A stretch of 64,000 nt of DNA from Aegilops tauschii subsp. strangulata (GCF_002575655.3 NC_053039.3:238058622-238122621), one strand, 5' to 3'; positions 45,245-57,700 are shown, counted from the first letter of the stretch. The notes: generated by a model from the sequence alone, not told the origin. Numbers and translations are program-made.

Positions 45245-48200
45245 TGTGACGCCCCCGATTTGACCATACAATAATCGTGCACGCAAATGTGTACGATCAA
45301 GATCAGGGACTCACGGGAAGATATCACAACACAACTCTACAACATAAATAAGTCATACAAGCATCATAATACAAGCCAGGGGCCTCGAGGGCTCGAATAC
45401 AAGTGCTCGATCATAGACGAGTCAGCGGAAGCAACAATATCTGAGTACAGACATAAGTTAAACAAGTTTGCCTTAAGAAGGCTAGCACAAACTGGGATAC
45501 AGATCGAACGAGGCGCAGGCCTCCTGCCTGGGATCCTCCTAACTACTCCTGGTCGTCGTCAGCGGCCTGCACGTAGTAGTAGGCACCTCCAGTGTCGTAG
45601 GTGTCGTCGTCGATGGTGGCGTCTGGCTCCTGGACTCCAGCATCTGGTTGCGACAACCAGATAGAAAGGAAAAGGAGAAAAGAGGGAGAGAAGCAACCGT
45701 GAGTACTCATCCAAAGTACTCGCAAGCAAGGAGCTACACTACATATGCATGGGTATATGTGTAAAGGGGCATATCAGTGGACTGAACTGTAGAATGCCAG
45801 AATAAAAGGGGGATAGCTAGTCCTGTCGAAGACTACGCTTCTGGTCATCTCCATCTTGCAGCATGTAGAAGAGAGTAGATTGAAGTCCTCCAAGTAGCAT
45901 CGCATAGCATAATCCTACCCGGCGATCCCCTCCTCGTCGCCCTGTTAGAGAGCGATCACCGGGTTGCATCTGGCACTTGGAAGGGTGTATTTTATTCAGT
46001 ATCCAGTTCTAGTTGTCATAAGGTCAAGGTACAACTCCGGGTCGTCCTTTTACCGAGGGACACGGCTATTCGAATAGATAAACTTCCCTGCAGGGGTGCA
46101 CCACATAACCCAACACGCTCGATCCCATTTGGCCGGACACACTTTTCTGGGTCATGCCCGGCCTCGTAAGATCAACGCGTCGCAGCCCCACCGAAGCACA
46201 ACAGAGAGGTCAGCACGCCGGTCTAATCCTAAGCGCGCAGGGGTCTGGGCCCATCGCCCTATGCACACCTGCACGTTGCGAACGCGGCCGCGAGCAGACC
46301 TAGCAACCCACACGATCACGGCGGTTACGTCAAAGCAGTCCAACACGGTGCGCGCCACTCAGTCGCTGACGTCACGAAGGCTTCGGCTGATACCACGACG
46401 CCGGGATACCCATAACTACTCCCGCGTAGATGGTTAGTGCGTATAGACCAAATGGCCAGACTCAGATCAAATACCAAGATCTCGTTAAGCATGTTAAGTA
46501 TCCGCGAACGCCGACCAGGGCCAGGCCCACCTCTCACCTAGGTGGTCTCAACCTGCCCTGTCGCTCCGCCACAAAGATCCACTTGCGGGTACTCCTACGA
46601 GCCGACCCGACTTTAGTCATCACATGTGTCATGTATATAGTATATAAGTATATACCCGTGATCACCGCCCAAGTGATCACGGCCCGATAGTATAGCACAG
46701 CAGACGGATAAGAATGTAGGGCCACTGATGGAAAACTAGCATCCTATACTAAGCATGTAGGATTGCAGGTAAAGGTAACAACAGTAGTAGCAAGGATAGG
46801 CATCAGGATAGGATATCGGAAAGCAGTAACATGCTACACTACTCTAATGCAAGCAGTATAGAGAAGAATAGGCGATATCTGGTGATCAAGGGGGGGGGGC
46901 TTGCCTGGTTGCTCTGGCAAGTAGGAGGGGTCGTCAACTCCGTAGTCGAACTGGGCAGCAGCAGTGTCGGTCTCGTAGTCTACCGGAGAGAAGAGGGGGG
47001 AAGAAACAGTAAATACAATGCAAACATAAGCATGACGATGCGTGACATGACAATGAGCAGTGCTAGGTGTGTCCTAACGCGACAGTAGGTGGTACCGGCG
47101 AAGGGGGGAACATCCGGGAAGTATTCCCGATGTTTTGCGTTTTCGGACAGATGGACCGGAGGGGAAAAGTTGCGAGTTCGATAGGTTAGGGAGGTGTGGT
47201 CGACGAACGGGTTGCGTATCTGGATTCGTCTCGTCGTTCTGAGCAACTTTCATGTTGAAAATATTTTAATCCGAGTTACGGATTAAAAGATATGATTTTC
47301 TAAAGATTTTATTAATTTCTGGAATTTAATTAATTATTTAAATTAATTCGAAAATGGATTTATGACATCAGCATGATGTCATGCTGACATCAGCAGTCAA
47401 CTGGCGTTGACTAAGTCAAACTGACATGTGGGTCCAGTGGGACCCACCTGTCATTCTCTGTTTAGGTTAATTAGGGTTTATCTAAATAATTACTATTTAA
47501 TTAAATTAATTATCTAATTAGATTAATTTAAACAGGATTAATTAATTTAGTTAATTAATTAAAGTTATTTTTAATATTTGTTTTATTATTAATTTTATTT
47601 TTATTTATTTATTTATTAACTAGTTTATTATTTTTATTATTATTTATTATTATTATTATTTTCATTTCATTTTCCTTTTTTTTTGTAAACGTTCTGTGGG
47701 GGGGCGCGGGCCCCGTTTGGCAGTGGCCCAGGGCCATAGCGGGTCGGGCGTCGGGCATAGCCCGAATGGGCGCTGCGGGCGTGGCCGGCAGGGGCGCACC
47801 CGACTGGGCGCCGACGGCCACAGCAGGGCGCCGGAGCAAGGGGAGGGGGGTGCCAGTGGCCAGGGGCGGCCGGAGTCAGGCGCGGCGAAGGCCAGCGGGC
47901 GCGGGACGCGGCCGGTGCGGCACATCCGCGGCGGCGCTGACGGCACCGGAACGGGGCACGGGGAGCGGCGGCCACGCGCGGCCACGGGCGCGTGCGGGGG
48001 CGAGGGTGCGGGGCGAACGGACGGCGTGGGAGGCCACCGCGGGCGGGCGGCTGTGGCGATGGGAGGCGGTGATGGGCAGGGGCCCGACGACGGGGTCGGC
48101 GCACGGACGATGCGAGCTCAGGGCGGGCGCGGGCGGTGCACGACGAGGGGGTGGTGCTGCGGGAGCGCGAGCTCGCGCGCAGCCACGGGCGCGAGGCAAC

Positions 48201-48926
48201 GGCGCGGGCCGCGCGGCGGGGCGAGGGAAGGAGAGGAGGGGCGTGGAGGCCGTGGCCTCACCGGGGGGTGTAGGGACGGGGCAGCGGGGGTTGAGGGGGT
48301 CGACGGGGACGACGGCGACGTGGGAGCAGGCCGGTGGGGAAGCTCCGGCGAGGGCGAGGCGGCGCGGGCTCCTGGCGGCGGCGGAGAGGACCAGGGGCGG
48401 CGGGGTCGAGCGCCTCCTCCTCGATCCCGATCGGGGGAGAGGGGGATATTTCGGGGGGAGTGGGGGGCTGTCGGTGGGGAGTGGGGGAGGAGTTGATAAG
48501 GGAGAGGAGTGGGGGCCGACCTTGGCCGGCCTGGTTGGCCCGATGGCCAGCTGGGCCGCGGTCCAGCAGGGGGGGCTGTTGGGCCAGGGTCCAGTGGGGG
48601 GAGGGGGGTTCCTCCTTTCTTCTTTTTTTTGTCTGTTTTCTCTGTTGCATTTTCTTTTCTTTTTATTTTTTTTCTTTTGTGTTTTACATCATTTTAAAAT
48701 AGTTAGGCATTTTCTAAAAATATGTTTTCTCCACAATAATTATCAGTGCAATATCTGGCACCCACCGAACATTTTTGTTTAAATTTTTGAAAACTTTTAT
48801 TATTGACATTAATTTGAATTTAAATTTTGAAACGGTTTCGAATCATCGCGAGGTTAACAACAGTAACCGTAGTGACGTGGCATCATTAGCGTGGGATTAC
48901 CGTAGCTTAATTATCCGGGCGTTACA
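45245..48926 (-). repeat. 3' LTR of the chromovirus (3682 bp)
   Basis: A very long LTR. In plus-strand order: ordinary sequence to about 47260, a strongly AT-rich TTAATTA/TTTATT block (47260-47690), an abrupt switch at about 47695 to a G/C-rich block until about 48610, a T-rich patch and an AT-rich end. Frames in the GC block are open on both strands because stops are rare there; they have no domain and I do not call them genes. The polypurine tract (minus strand TTGTAGTGGAGGAGATT) is at 48927-48943. Confidence 0.9.
46627..46681 (-). promoter_or_regulatory. TATA region with adjacent 9-bp palindrome, left LTR
   Basis: On the minus strand: CGTGATCAC, 7 bases, GTGATCACG (46681-46657), followed directly by GGTATATACTTATATACTAT. 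The arms match perfectly and each contains TGATCA. The position just upstream of the TATA box fits a regulatory protein site. Confidence 0.5.
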
Positions 48927-48961
48927 AATCTCCTCCACTACAAGAAATCTCGTCCCGAGAT

Positions 48962-51900
48962 TTAGGAGGTAGAAGGAAACAGTGCGGGGTATTCTTCGCG
49001 CAGACGATCCTCTCGTTCCCAAGTGGCCTCATCTTCAGAATGGTGCGACCACTGGACTTTGAGAAACTTGATCGCCTTCTGACGTGTGCGGCGTTCAGCT
49101 TGGTCGAGAATGCGGACCAGATGCTCCTTATAGGAGAGGTCCTGCTGCAATTCGAGCACTTCATGATCCACTGCTCGGATTGGGTCCTTGAAGCAACGGT
49201 GGAGCTGTGACACATGGAACACATCGTGAACCTGAGAAAGGTTCGGCGGTAGCTCCAGTTGGTATGCCACTTTTCCACGCCTTTCGAGAATAGTGAATGG
49301 GCCAATATATCGAGGAGCTAGCTTGCCCTTGATCCCGAAACGGTGAGCACCCTTCATAGGTGTGACTCGAAGATAAGCCTTTTCGCCAGGTTGATAGACC
49401 ATGTCTTTATGATGACGGTCATACTGACTCTTCTGACGTGACTGAGCAGTCTTGAGATTCTCACGGATAATGCGGACTTGTTCTTCGGCATCTTGGATAA
49501 TATCCGGACCGAAGAGTGGACGTTCCCCAGTTTCTGACCAGTTCAGAGGGGTTCGGCACTTTCGTCCATATAACACTTCGAAGGGGGCCATCTTCAGACT
49601 AGCTTGATAGCTATTATTATAAGAGAACTCAGCATACGGGAGAGATTCCTCCCATTTCTTGCCGAAGGAAATAACACAAGCTCGAAGCATGCCTTCGAGA
49701 ACTTGGTTAACGCGTTCAACTTGCCCTTGCGATTGAGGATGAAACGCGGTACTGAATGACAGATGAGTTCCCATAGCTTCTTGGAAACTTGCCCAGAATC
49801 TTGAAGTGAATAAGCTGCCACGGTCTGAACTGATAACCAATGGAATACCGTGGAGTGAAACAATCCTGGACATATAGAGTGTTGCCAGTTGACTAGCAGT
49901 GATCGTTTCCTTGACCGCCAGGAAATGTGCAACTTTGGAAAGCCGGTCAATGACGACAAGAATAGCATCATTACCTTTCTGTGACTTGGGAAATCCAGTG
50001 ACGAAGTCCATCTCAACATGGTCCCATTTCCATTCAGGAATAGAGATAGGTTGCAGAGTTCCAGCAGGCCTTTGATGTTCTGCTTTGATACGACGGCAAA
50101 CGTCACACTCAGCAACATAACGAGCAATGTCTTGCTTCATATTAGACCACCAGAATCTCTGACGGATGTCTTGGTACATCTTTGTACTACCAGGGTGGAT
50201 ACATAGAGGCGTATCATGAGCTTCTTTCATAACTTCATGTGTCATATCCAGGTTTTTCTCTGCACATGGCACCACTAGGCGCCCCTTGAAGTATAAGGTG
50301 CCATCTTCAGCAATAGTGAAGAATGACGGCTTTCCCTCTGCGAGGTAGCGCTTAATCTTGTGGGTTTCAGAGTCATACTTCTGTAGGCTTTTGATGCTGT
50401 CCACGAGATCTGGTTTAGCAACTAGGGTATTGAGGGAACCCTGGGTAACAACGTGGAGGTTCACCTTGCCAAACTCCTTAGGAGGGGGAGCGAGTGCACC
50501 CGGAGGAACAATATGGAGGTTCAGCTTCCTGAATTCTTCAACAAGCGAGGGCTGAACTTTGTGAACCTGGAGGTGGTTGTAGTAAGACTTGCGGCTCAAG
50601 GCATCAGCCATTACATTAGCCTTGCCTGGCGTATAGGAAATACCCAAGTCAAAGTCTGCAACAAGCTCCATCCATCTCTGCTGACGGAGGTTCAGGTCTG
50701 GCTGAGTAAACAGATACTTCAGACTTTGGTGGTCAGTGAAGATCTCGCAACGATTACCAAGAAGGTAATGTCGCCACTGCTTCAGCGCATGAATGACAGC
50801 AGCAAGTTCGAGGTCGTGAACTGGGTAGTTCTCTTCGTGAGGGCGCAATTGCCGAGAGGCATAAGCAATCACTTTGCGGTCTTGCATTAGGACACAGCCT
50901 AATCCTTGACGGGAAGCGTCGCAGTAAATGACAAAGTCCTTCTTAGTATCAGGAGGAGCTAGAACTAGGGCAGAAGTCAACTTGTCTTTGAGTGCCTGGA
51001 AACTCTCCTGACATTTGTCTGTCCATTGGAACTTGACGCCCTTATGTAACAGGTTAGTCAGAGGCCTGGCGATCTTGGAGAAGTTCTCGACGAATCGACG
51101 GCAATAGCTGGCGAGACCGAGAAAACTTCTGACTTGCTTAACGTTCTTGGGAGGAGTCCAATCAAGAATAGCCTGGACTCGTTCAGGGTTGACGGCAATA
51201 CCATCCTTTGAGATGACATGCCCAAGATAGGTTACTTCCGGTAGCCAGAATTCACATTTGGAGAACTTGGCATATAGTTGATGCTCTCGTAGCTTTTCCA
51301 GCACAAGTCGAAGATGTTCAGCATGTTCTTCTTCATTCTTGGAAAATACCAGGATATCATCCAGATAAACCACGACGAACTTGTCGAGGTAATCCATGAA
51401 TATATAGTTCATCAGACGAGAGAAGGTGGCTGGAGCATTGGTTAAACCGAAAGACATGACGGTGTACTCGTATGAACCATAGCGAGTCACGAAGGAGGTC
51501 TTTGGGATATCCTCTTCGCGAACACGGATCTGGTGGTAACCCAACCTCAAGTCGAGCTTAGAGAACACTGACGAACCCGCCAGTTGATCATACAGATCAT
51601 TGAACCGAGGAAGACGGTATTTATTCTGAATGGTAGCTTGGTTTATAGGACGGTAGTCTTGAACCAATCGGTTAGTCCCATCCTTCTTCTTGACAAAGAG
51701 AGAAGGTGCTCCCCAAGGAGAGCAACTTGGGCGAATGAATCCTTTGCGAAGAGATTTGTCGATTTCCTCCTTAAGCTTAAGGAGTTCATGCGGCGGCATT
51801 TTGTAGGGTCTCTTGGCTATAGGAGTGGTGCCTGGTTTCAAGTCGATGATGAATTCGACAGCTCTAGCAAGGGAAATCCCTGGAAGTTCTTCAGGAAAGA

Positions 51901-53440
51901 CGTCGAGGAATTCACGCACGACGGGAACGTTTTCAATGCCCTCGAGTGGTGCAGCGTTCAATGCATTCAATGCATAGAGCCTTGCCTCGGCATTTTGCAC
52001 CAAATGGGCTTGGTAAGTAACTATCTCATCTGAAGGGTGTAGCAGATGGACGGTCTTAGTGGTGCAAATGATTGAAGCAGTATGCGCTTTTAACCAATTC
52101 ATTCCCAGAATGAGATCGATGCTACAGGACTTCAGTACGATGGGAGAGACAAGAAATTCCAGTCCTTCAATTTCAACAGGAACGTCGTGACTAACCATAG
52201 AGGTTTGACATTGGCCCACAGGGGTGTGTACCACTAGCGGAGTGTTCATCTCTTCGTATTTAATGCCATGCAGGAATGCAAATTCTGCTGATATGAATGA
52301 ATGGGATGCTCCTGTATCAAATAAAACGGATGTTGGTACTGAATTTACGAGGAGTGTACCCATCACAGTAGCAGGCTGGTCTTGAGCTTCGTTGAGATCA
52401 ACGTGGTTGGCATGAGCACGACCATAAGACTTAGCATTGTTGTTGCGGGGCTGGTTGTTACCACGGCCAGCTGCTGGAAGGGCCAGTTGATTCTGGTTCT
52501 GATAGCAGTTCCTGGCAAAGTGACCCGGTTGACCACACTTGAAGCACAGACCATTATCGGGATTGGGAACAGGAGCCCCAGGTGGGGGAGCTAGTAGCTT
52601 TGACTGCCTAGATGGTGGAGGAGGCAGACGCGGTGCAGCATAAGATTTCCTTGGAGCAGGTGCACTTGGACGGTACATGCTGTTCGGGATCCATATCTTT
52701 CGCTTCTGCGAGGGCGGGCCCGAAGATGAGCCCGTGTCACGGTTGCGCCTCTGAGAGCTCTGGTATTTCTGCAGACCAGTTTCGACATTGATGGCCTTGT
52801 TCACCAAGGTGGCGAAATCAGCAAAGTCATGCACTAGAAGTGCGAGCTTGATGTCAGCTTGAAGGCCATCACGGAACTTCACATGTCTGCGTGCATCAGT
52901 TGCAATGTCCTCTTCAGCATAGCGAGACAAGTCCAGAAACTCCCGTTGATAAGCTTCAACAGTTTTGTTGCCTTGGGTGAGGTTGCGGAACTCACGCTTC
53001 TTCCGGTCCATGGCTCCTTGAGGAATGAAGCGGGCATGAAAAGCAGCTTGGAAGTCTGGCCAGGTGATGATTGTCCCAGCTGGCAGAGTACGCCTGTGGC
53101 TGTCCCACCATTGAGCTGCGGGTCCCTTTAGAAAGAAGGAAGCAAAGTTGACATAGCTGGCAAGGGCTACATCGGCAGACTCCATCTCATAGGTGATGTC
53201 ACGGAGCCAGTCATCAGCATCCAGAGGCTGAGTTGAGCTGCGGTACACAGTTGGGTTCAGGCGCATGAAATCCTGCAGAGTTACTGGGGTTGGTTGCTGG
53301 TCCATATTGGGGCGAGGAAACTGAGCCATCATATTTTCCATGAATTGGCGTTTCAGTTCGAACTGTTGGATCATACCAGCCATGTACTCAGGTGGTGGTG
53401 GGGCATTGCCACCATGACCACGACCACCTGGTCTAACCAT
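48962..53440 (-). CDS. Chromovirus gag-pol polyprotein, intact
   Basis: 1492 residues, no internal stop. I chose the ATG at 53438-53440 because a likely splice acceptor sits just before it and the gag-like sequence ([17 protein letters not shown]) starts there; the frame stays open upstream to an ATG at 53575. Gag domain about 76-220 ([20 protein letters not shown]); zinc knuckle [14 protein letters not shown] 299-312; protease FDTGAS with Asp375; RT about 550-720 with Asp630 and YLDD at 692-695; RNase H with Asp841, Glu878, Asp903 and Asp946; integrase with the HHCC zinc site about 1082-1115, catalytic Asp1145, Asp1206, Glu1242 (35 residues between the last two); chromodomain about 1439-1487 ([28 protein letters not shown]). 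The chromodomain keeps the two Trp but has no Tyr at its first cage position. It makes particles, copies RNA and integrates the cDNA. Confidence 0.95.
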   Translation of the reverse strand: MVRPGGRGHGGNAPPPPEYMAGMIQQFELKRQFMENMMAQFPRPNMDQQPTPVTLQDFMRLNPTVYRSSTQPLDADDWLRDITYEMESADVALASYVNFASFFLKGPAAQWWDSHRRTLPAGTIITWPDFQAAFHARFIPQGAMDRKKREFRNLTQGNKTVEAYQREFLDLSRYAEEDIATDARRHVKFRDGLQADIKLALLVHDFADFATLVNKAINVETGLQKYQSSQRRNRDTGSSSGPPSQKRKIWIPNSMYRPSAPAPRKSYAAPRLPPPPSRQSKLLAPPPGAPVPNPDNGLCFKCGQPGHFARNCYQNQNQLALPAAGRGNNQPRNNNAKSYGRAHANHVDLNEAQDQPATVMGTLLVNSVPTSVLFDTGASHSFISAEFAFLHGIKYEEMNTPLVVHTPVGQCQTSMVSHDVPVEIEGLEFLVSPIVLKSCSIDLILGMNWLKAHTASIICTTKTVHLLHPSDEIVTYQAHLVQNAEARLYALNALNAAPLEGIENVPVVREFLDVFPEELPGISLARAVEFIIDLKPGTTPIAKRPYKMPPHELLKLKEEIDKSLRKGFIRPSCSPWGAPSLFVKKKDGTNRLVQDYRPINQATIQNKYRLPRFNDLYDQLAGSSVFSKLDLRLGYHQIRVREEDIPKTSFVTRYGSYEYTVMSFGLTNAPATFSRLMNYIFMDYLDKFVVVYLDDILVFSKNEEEHAEHLRLVLEKLREHQLYAKFSKCEFWLPEVTYLGHVISKDGIAVNPERVQAILDWTPPKNVKQVRSFLGLASYCRRFVENFSKIARPLTNLLHKGVKFQWTDKCQESFQALKDKLTSALVLAPPDTKKDFVIYCDASRQGLGCVLMQDRKVIAYASRQLRPHEENYPVHDLELAAVIHALKQWRHYLLGNRCEIFTDHQSLKYLFTQPDLNLRQQRWMELVADFDLGISYTPGKANVMADALSRKSYYNHLQVHKVQPSLVEEFRKLNLHIVPPGALAPPPKEFGKVNLHVVTQGSLNTLVAKPDLVDSIKSLQKYDSETHKIKRYLAEGKPSFFTIAEDGTLYFKGRLVVPCAEKNLDMTHEVMKEAHDTPLCIHPGSTKMYQDIRQRFWWSNMKQDIARYVAECDVCRRIKAEHQRPAGTLQPISIPEWKWDHVEMDFVTGFPKSQKGNDAILVVIDRLSKVAHFLAVKETITASQLATLYMSRIVSLHGIPLVISSDRGSLFTSRFWASFQEAMGTHLSFSTAFHPQSQGQVERVNQVLEGMLRACVISFGKKWEESLPYAEFSYNNSYQASLKMAPFEVLYGRKCRTPLNWSETGERPLFGPDIIQDAEEQVRIIRENLKTAQSRQKSQYDRHHKDMVYQPGEKAYLRVTPMKGAHRFGIKGKLAPRYIGPFTILERRGKVAYQLELPPNLSQVHDVFHVSQLHRCFKDPIRAVDHEVLELQQDLSYKEHLVRILDQAERRTRQKAIKFLKVQWSHHSEDEATWEREDRLREEYPALFPSTS

Positions 53441-53563
53441 CCTGCTAATATATAACAGGGGTAGTTCAGCATTGAGAAATTTGCAAAGACAAGAATCAAT
53501 CATGATGAAACATGAATAATGAAAGGAGCACGATAGCTCTACATAGTAGTCGGCATAACTTAC
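53441..53563 (-). other. Candidate leader intron before gag
   Basis: On the minus strand a perfect plant donor GTAAGT begins at 53563 (CCCCTTTT|GTAAGTTATG) and an acceptor TATATATTAGCAG lies at about 53453-53441, immediately before GATGG with the gag start. The ~122-base interval is T-rich, as plant introns are. Splicing would remove the in-frame upstream ATG extension and place gag near the 5' side of the new exon. This is inferred from sequence only. Confidence 0.4.
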
Positions 53564-53675
53564 AAAAGGGGTCATGCATAGGGTTCAGTACATAGAGTTT
53601 AGTACATAGACTAAAACATCATAGGCGGCACACAGGCTCGCGGCGAATGCATCTAACACTACAAGCAAGCCTACA

Positions 53676-54434
53676 TCAGTCCCCAGAGGTACTGTGGAGG
53701 TAATCGTAGCCCGATAGCTGGTAGTGAGGCAACGGATAGCCCTCCACGTCAGCAGACTGGGGGCCGCGGATACTCAGGTGTAGAGCCCGACGCTCAGGTG
53801 GCAGAAGAGGACCAAGTGCGGGAGAGTAGCCTCCCACCTCTGGCCAACCGACACCGTGGGGCATCACGGTCCTGGCTGGGTAGATTGCAGTACGCGGTAC
53901 CTGTCCAGATCGGACAAAGGGGTGCAGCAGCGTCAGAGCACGGTAAAGGTGCTGACGGGTGGTGTACATCTCGTGGCGAAGAGCTCGGTTAGCTCGATCC
54001 AGCCCATCAGCATGCAGAACCAGGTTCTGATGGTAGAAGGGCTCTCGGGTGACAGTGGAGTAGGCAGCAGTATAGTATCCCTCCGCACCAACATCAGATG
54101 CGATAGCAATGTGCCTGAAAGGGGAGGTGTCCAACTCCCGATACTCTCCACGAAGACGTGTCAGAGCAGCATAGGCAGCATCGTGGACAGCCATATCGAT
54201 GGTCACACCAACACCATGTGCGGTGTGCAGCACAGTAGTGGAGTCATACTGCCGCGAGTAGAGGTGGACGATGGCACGGTACTGCTCCTGGTTAAAGTCC
54301 TGGTACTCCTCGTAGACGGTGTACTCAGGGTGCCAGCGATAACCCAGATAGGTCATCATCTCAGCTAGCACAGCCGGTGATCCCGAGGCACCAATGGCCG
54401 TCGTGTGGCGCACGACCTGCCTCGTGGGTTCCAT
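53676..54434 (-). CDS. Extra leader ORF of the chromovirus (unknown protein, ~252 aa)
   Basis: Intact frame between primer site and gag. I prefer the ATG at 54432-54434 (MEPTRQVVRHTTAIGASG) because TTTGCTTTCAG, a good splice acceptor, directly precedes it; an upstream in-frame ATG at 54464 would give 262 residues. Soluble, no signal peptide or membrane helix. Residues about 37-97 (PEYTVYEEYQDFNQEQYRAI … HGVGVTIDMAVHDAAYAALT) have the layout of a double-stranded-RNA-binding fold: N-terminal Pro-x-Tyr, a central strand pair, Gly-x-Gly, then an Ala-rich helix; the Lys cluster that normally contacts RNA is absent. The middle (YYTAAYSTVTREPF, LDRANRALRHEMYTTRQHLY) is helical, the end Pro-rich. Extra ORFs are known in plant gypsy elements, but I cannot assign this one. 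The intact frame in a young element argues it is used. Confidence 0.7.
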   Translation of the reverse strand: MEPTRQVVRHTTAIGASGSPAVLAEMMTYLGYRWHPEYTVYEEYQDFNQEQYRAIVHLYSRQYDSTTVLHTAHGVGVTIDMAVHDAAYAALTRLRGEYRELDTSPFRHIAIASDVGAEGYYTAAYSTVTREPFYHQNLVLHADGLDRANRALRHEMYTTRQHLYRALTLLHPFVRSGQVPRTAIYPARTVMPHGVGWPEVGGYSPALGPLLPPERRALHLSIRGPQSADVEGYPLPHYQLSGYDYLHSTSGD

Positions 54435-54750
54435 CTGAAAGCAAAGACGTTTCAAAGGAGTCAAATGACAGTGCGTGAATTATTCAAAATACTATTCTAA
54501 GAAACAACTATGGCTTATCCAACTTTGGGGTGAATGCGGTCACGGGATCCTAGTGTTAGAGTTAGTAAATTCGTTTAACCCGAATAGAAGAGAGTTCAGA
54601 GTCCCAGAGTAAAGGTCGAGGAGTAAAAGATCCTAGTACCACCCAATGGCGACGTGGGCCCGTAAGACACACAACCATGTTAGTAAAAATTTTGTAACGT
54701 CTAGACTCGACTTCGGCCAAGGAGTGTGGAAAGGGGGTTCCTACAGGCAG
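54435..54750 (-). other. 5' leader of the chromovirus
   Basis: About 315 bases between primer site and the extra ORF, with no conserved frame. The minus strand ends in GTCTTTGCTTTCAG|ATGG, an acceptor-like sequence; a matching donor would have to lie in the LTR or leader and I could not single one out. Confidence 0.45.
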
Positions 54751-54768
54751 TCGGCTCTGATACCAACT
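54751..54768 (-). other. Primer-binding site of the chromovirus
   Basis: Minus strand TTGGTATCAGAGCCGA next to the LTR; complementary to the 3' end of initiator-methionine tRNA, the usual chromovirus primer. Confidence 0.85.
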
Positions 54769-57700
54769 TGTGACGCCCCCGATTTGACCGTACACTAATC
54801 ATGCACGCAAATATGTACGATCAAGATCAGGGACTCACGGGAAGATATCACAACACAACTCTACAACATAAATAAGTCATACAAGCATCATAATACAAGC
54901 CAGGGGCCTCGAGGGCTCGAATACAAGTGCTTGATCATAGACGAGTCAGCGGAAGCAACAATATCTGAGTACAGACATAAGTTAAACAAGTTTGCCTTAA
55001 GAAGGCTAGCACAAACTGGGATACAGATCGAACGAGGCGCAGGCCTCCTGCCTGGGATCCTCCTAACTACTCCTGGTCGTCGTCAGCGGCCTGCACGTAG
55101 TAGTAGGCACCTCCAGTGTCGTAGGTGTCGTCGTCGATGGTGGCGTCTGGCTCCTGGACTCCAGCATCTGGTTGCGACAACCAGATAGAAAGGAAAAGGA
55201 GAAAAGAGGGAGAGAAGCAACCGTGAGTACTCATCCAAAGTACTCGCAAGCAAGGAGCTACACTACATATGCATGGGTATATGTGTAAAGGGGCATATTA
55301 GTGGACTGAACTGCAGAATGCCAGAATAAAAGGGGGATAGCTAGTCCTGTCGAAGACTACGCTTCTGGTCATCTCCATCTTGCAGCATGTAGAAGAGAGT
55401 AGATTGAAGTCCTCCAAGTAGCATCGCATAGCATAATCCTACCCGGCGATCCCCTCCTCGTCGCCCTGTTAGAGAGCGATCACCGGGTTGTATCTGGCAC
55501 TTGGAAGGGTGTATTTTATTCAGTATCCAGTTCTAGTTGTCATAAGGTCAAGGTACAACGCCGGGTCGTCCTTTTACCGAGGGACACGGCTATTCGAATA
55601 GATAAACTTCCCTGCAGGGGTGCACCACATAACCCAACACGCTCGATCCCATTTGGCCGGACACACTTTTCTGGGTCATGCACGGCCTCGTAAGATCAAC
55701 GCGTCGCAGCCCCACCTAAGAACAACAGAGAGGTCAGCACGCCGGTCTAATCCTAAGCGCGCAGGGGTCTGGGCCCATCGCCCTATGCACACCTGCACGT
55801 TGCGAACGCGGCCGCGAGCAGACCTAGCAACCCACACGATCACGGCGGTTACGTCAAAGCGGTCCAACACGGCGCGCGCCACTCAGTCGCTGACGTCACG
55901 AAGGCTTCGGCTGATACCACGACGCCGGGATACCCATAACTACTCCCGCGTAGATGGTTAGTGCGTATAGACCAAATGGCCAGACTCAGATCAAATACCA
56001 AGATCTCGTTAAGCGTGTTAAGTATCCGCGAACGCCGACCAGGGCCAGGCCCACCTCTCACCTAGGCGGTCTCAACCTGCCCTGTCGCTCCGCCACAAAG
56101 ATCCACTTGCGGGTACTCCTACGAGCCGACCCGACTTTAGTCATCACATGTGTCATGTATATAGTATATAAGTATATACCCGTGATCACCGCCCAGGTGA
56201 TCACGGCCCGATAGTATAGCACAGCAGACGGACAAGAATGTAGGGCCACTGATGGAAAACTAGCATCCTATACTAAGCATGTAGGATTGCAGGTAAAGGT
56301 AACAACAGTAGTAGCAAGGATAGGCATCAGGATAGGATATCGGAAAGCAGTAACATGCTACACTACTCTAATGCAAGCAGTATAGAGAAGAATAGGCGAT
56401 ATCTGGTGATCAAGGGGGGGCTTGCCTGGTTGCTCTGGCAAGTAGGAGGGGTCGTCAACTCCGTAGTCGAACTGGGCAGCAGCAGTGTCGGTCTCGTAGT
56501 CTACCGGAGAGAAGAGGGGGGAAGAAACAGTAAATACAATGCAAACATAAGCATGACGATGCGTGACATGACAATGAGCAGTGCTAGGTGTGTCCTACCG
56601 CGACAGTAGGTGGTACCGGCGAAGGGGGGAACATCCGGGAAGTATTCCCGATGTTTTGCGTTTTTGGACAGATGGACCAGAGGGGAAAAGTTGCGAGTTC
56701 GATAGGTTAGGGAGGTGTGGTGGACGAACGGGCTGCGTATCCGGATTCGTCTCGTCGTTCTGAGCAACTTTCATGTTGAAAATATTTTAATCCGAGTTAC
56801 GGATTAAAAGATATGATTTTCTAAAGATTTTATTAATTTCTGGAATTTAATTAATTATTTAAATTAATTCGAAAATGGATTTATGACATCAGCATGATGT
56901 CATGCTGACATCAGCAGTCAACTGGGGTTGACTAAGTCAAACTGACATGTGGGTCCAGTGGGACCCACCTGTCATTCTCTGTTTAGGTTAATTAGGGTTT
57001 AGCTAAATAATTACTGTTTAATTAAATTAATTATCTAATTAGATTAATTTAAACAGGATTAATTAAGTTAATTAATTTAGTTAATTAATTAATTAATTAA
57101 TTAAATTTATTTTTATTATTTGTTTTATTATTAATTTTATTTTTATTTATTTATTTATTAACTAGTTTATTATTTTTATTTTTATTATTTATTATTATTA
57201 TTATTTTCATTTCATTTTCCTTTTTTTTGTAAACGTTCTGTGGGGGGGCGCGGGCCCCGTTTGGCAGTGGCCCAGGGCCATGGCGGGTCGGGCGTCGGGC
57301 ATAGCCCGAATGGGCGCTGCGGGCGTGGCCGGCAGGGGCGCACCCGACTGGGCGCCGGCGGCCACAGCAGGGCGCCGGAGCAAGGGGAGGGGGGTGCCAG
57401 TGGCCAGGGGCGGTCGGAGTCAGGCGCGGCGAAGGCCAGCGGGCGCGGGACGCGGCCGGTGCGGCGCATCCGCGGCGGCGCGGACGGCACCGGAGCGGGG
57501 CACGGGGAGCGGCGGCCACGGGCGCGTGCGGGGGCGAGGGTGCGGGGCGAACGGATGGCGTGCGAGGCCACCGCGGGCGGGCGGCTGTGGCGATGGGAGG
57601 CGGTGACGGGCAGGGGCCCGACGACGGGGTCGGCGCACGGACGATGCGAGCTCAGGGCGGGCGCGGGCGGTGCACGAGGGGGGGTGGGGCTGCGGGAGCG

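Noticed and set aside
45287..45725. Small ORFs near the chromovirus LTR ends (repeated at 54931-55249)
   Set aside because: Present twice only because they lie in the LTRs; no start context, domain or other support.
47696..48782. Long plus-strand frames of 266 and 338 codons in the chromovirus LTR (repeated at 57240-58317)
   Set aside because: They lie in a CpG- and G-rich block where stops are rare; frames are open on both strands, composition is Gly/Arg/Ala-rich without any domain, and small indels between the LTRs shift them.
49594..50127. Other leftward frame of 177 codons inside the chromovirus integrase
   Set aside because: Out-of-frame overlap of the intact gag-pol; no independent motif.
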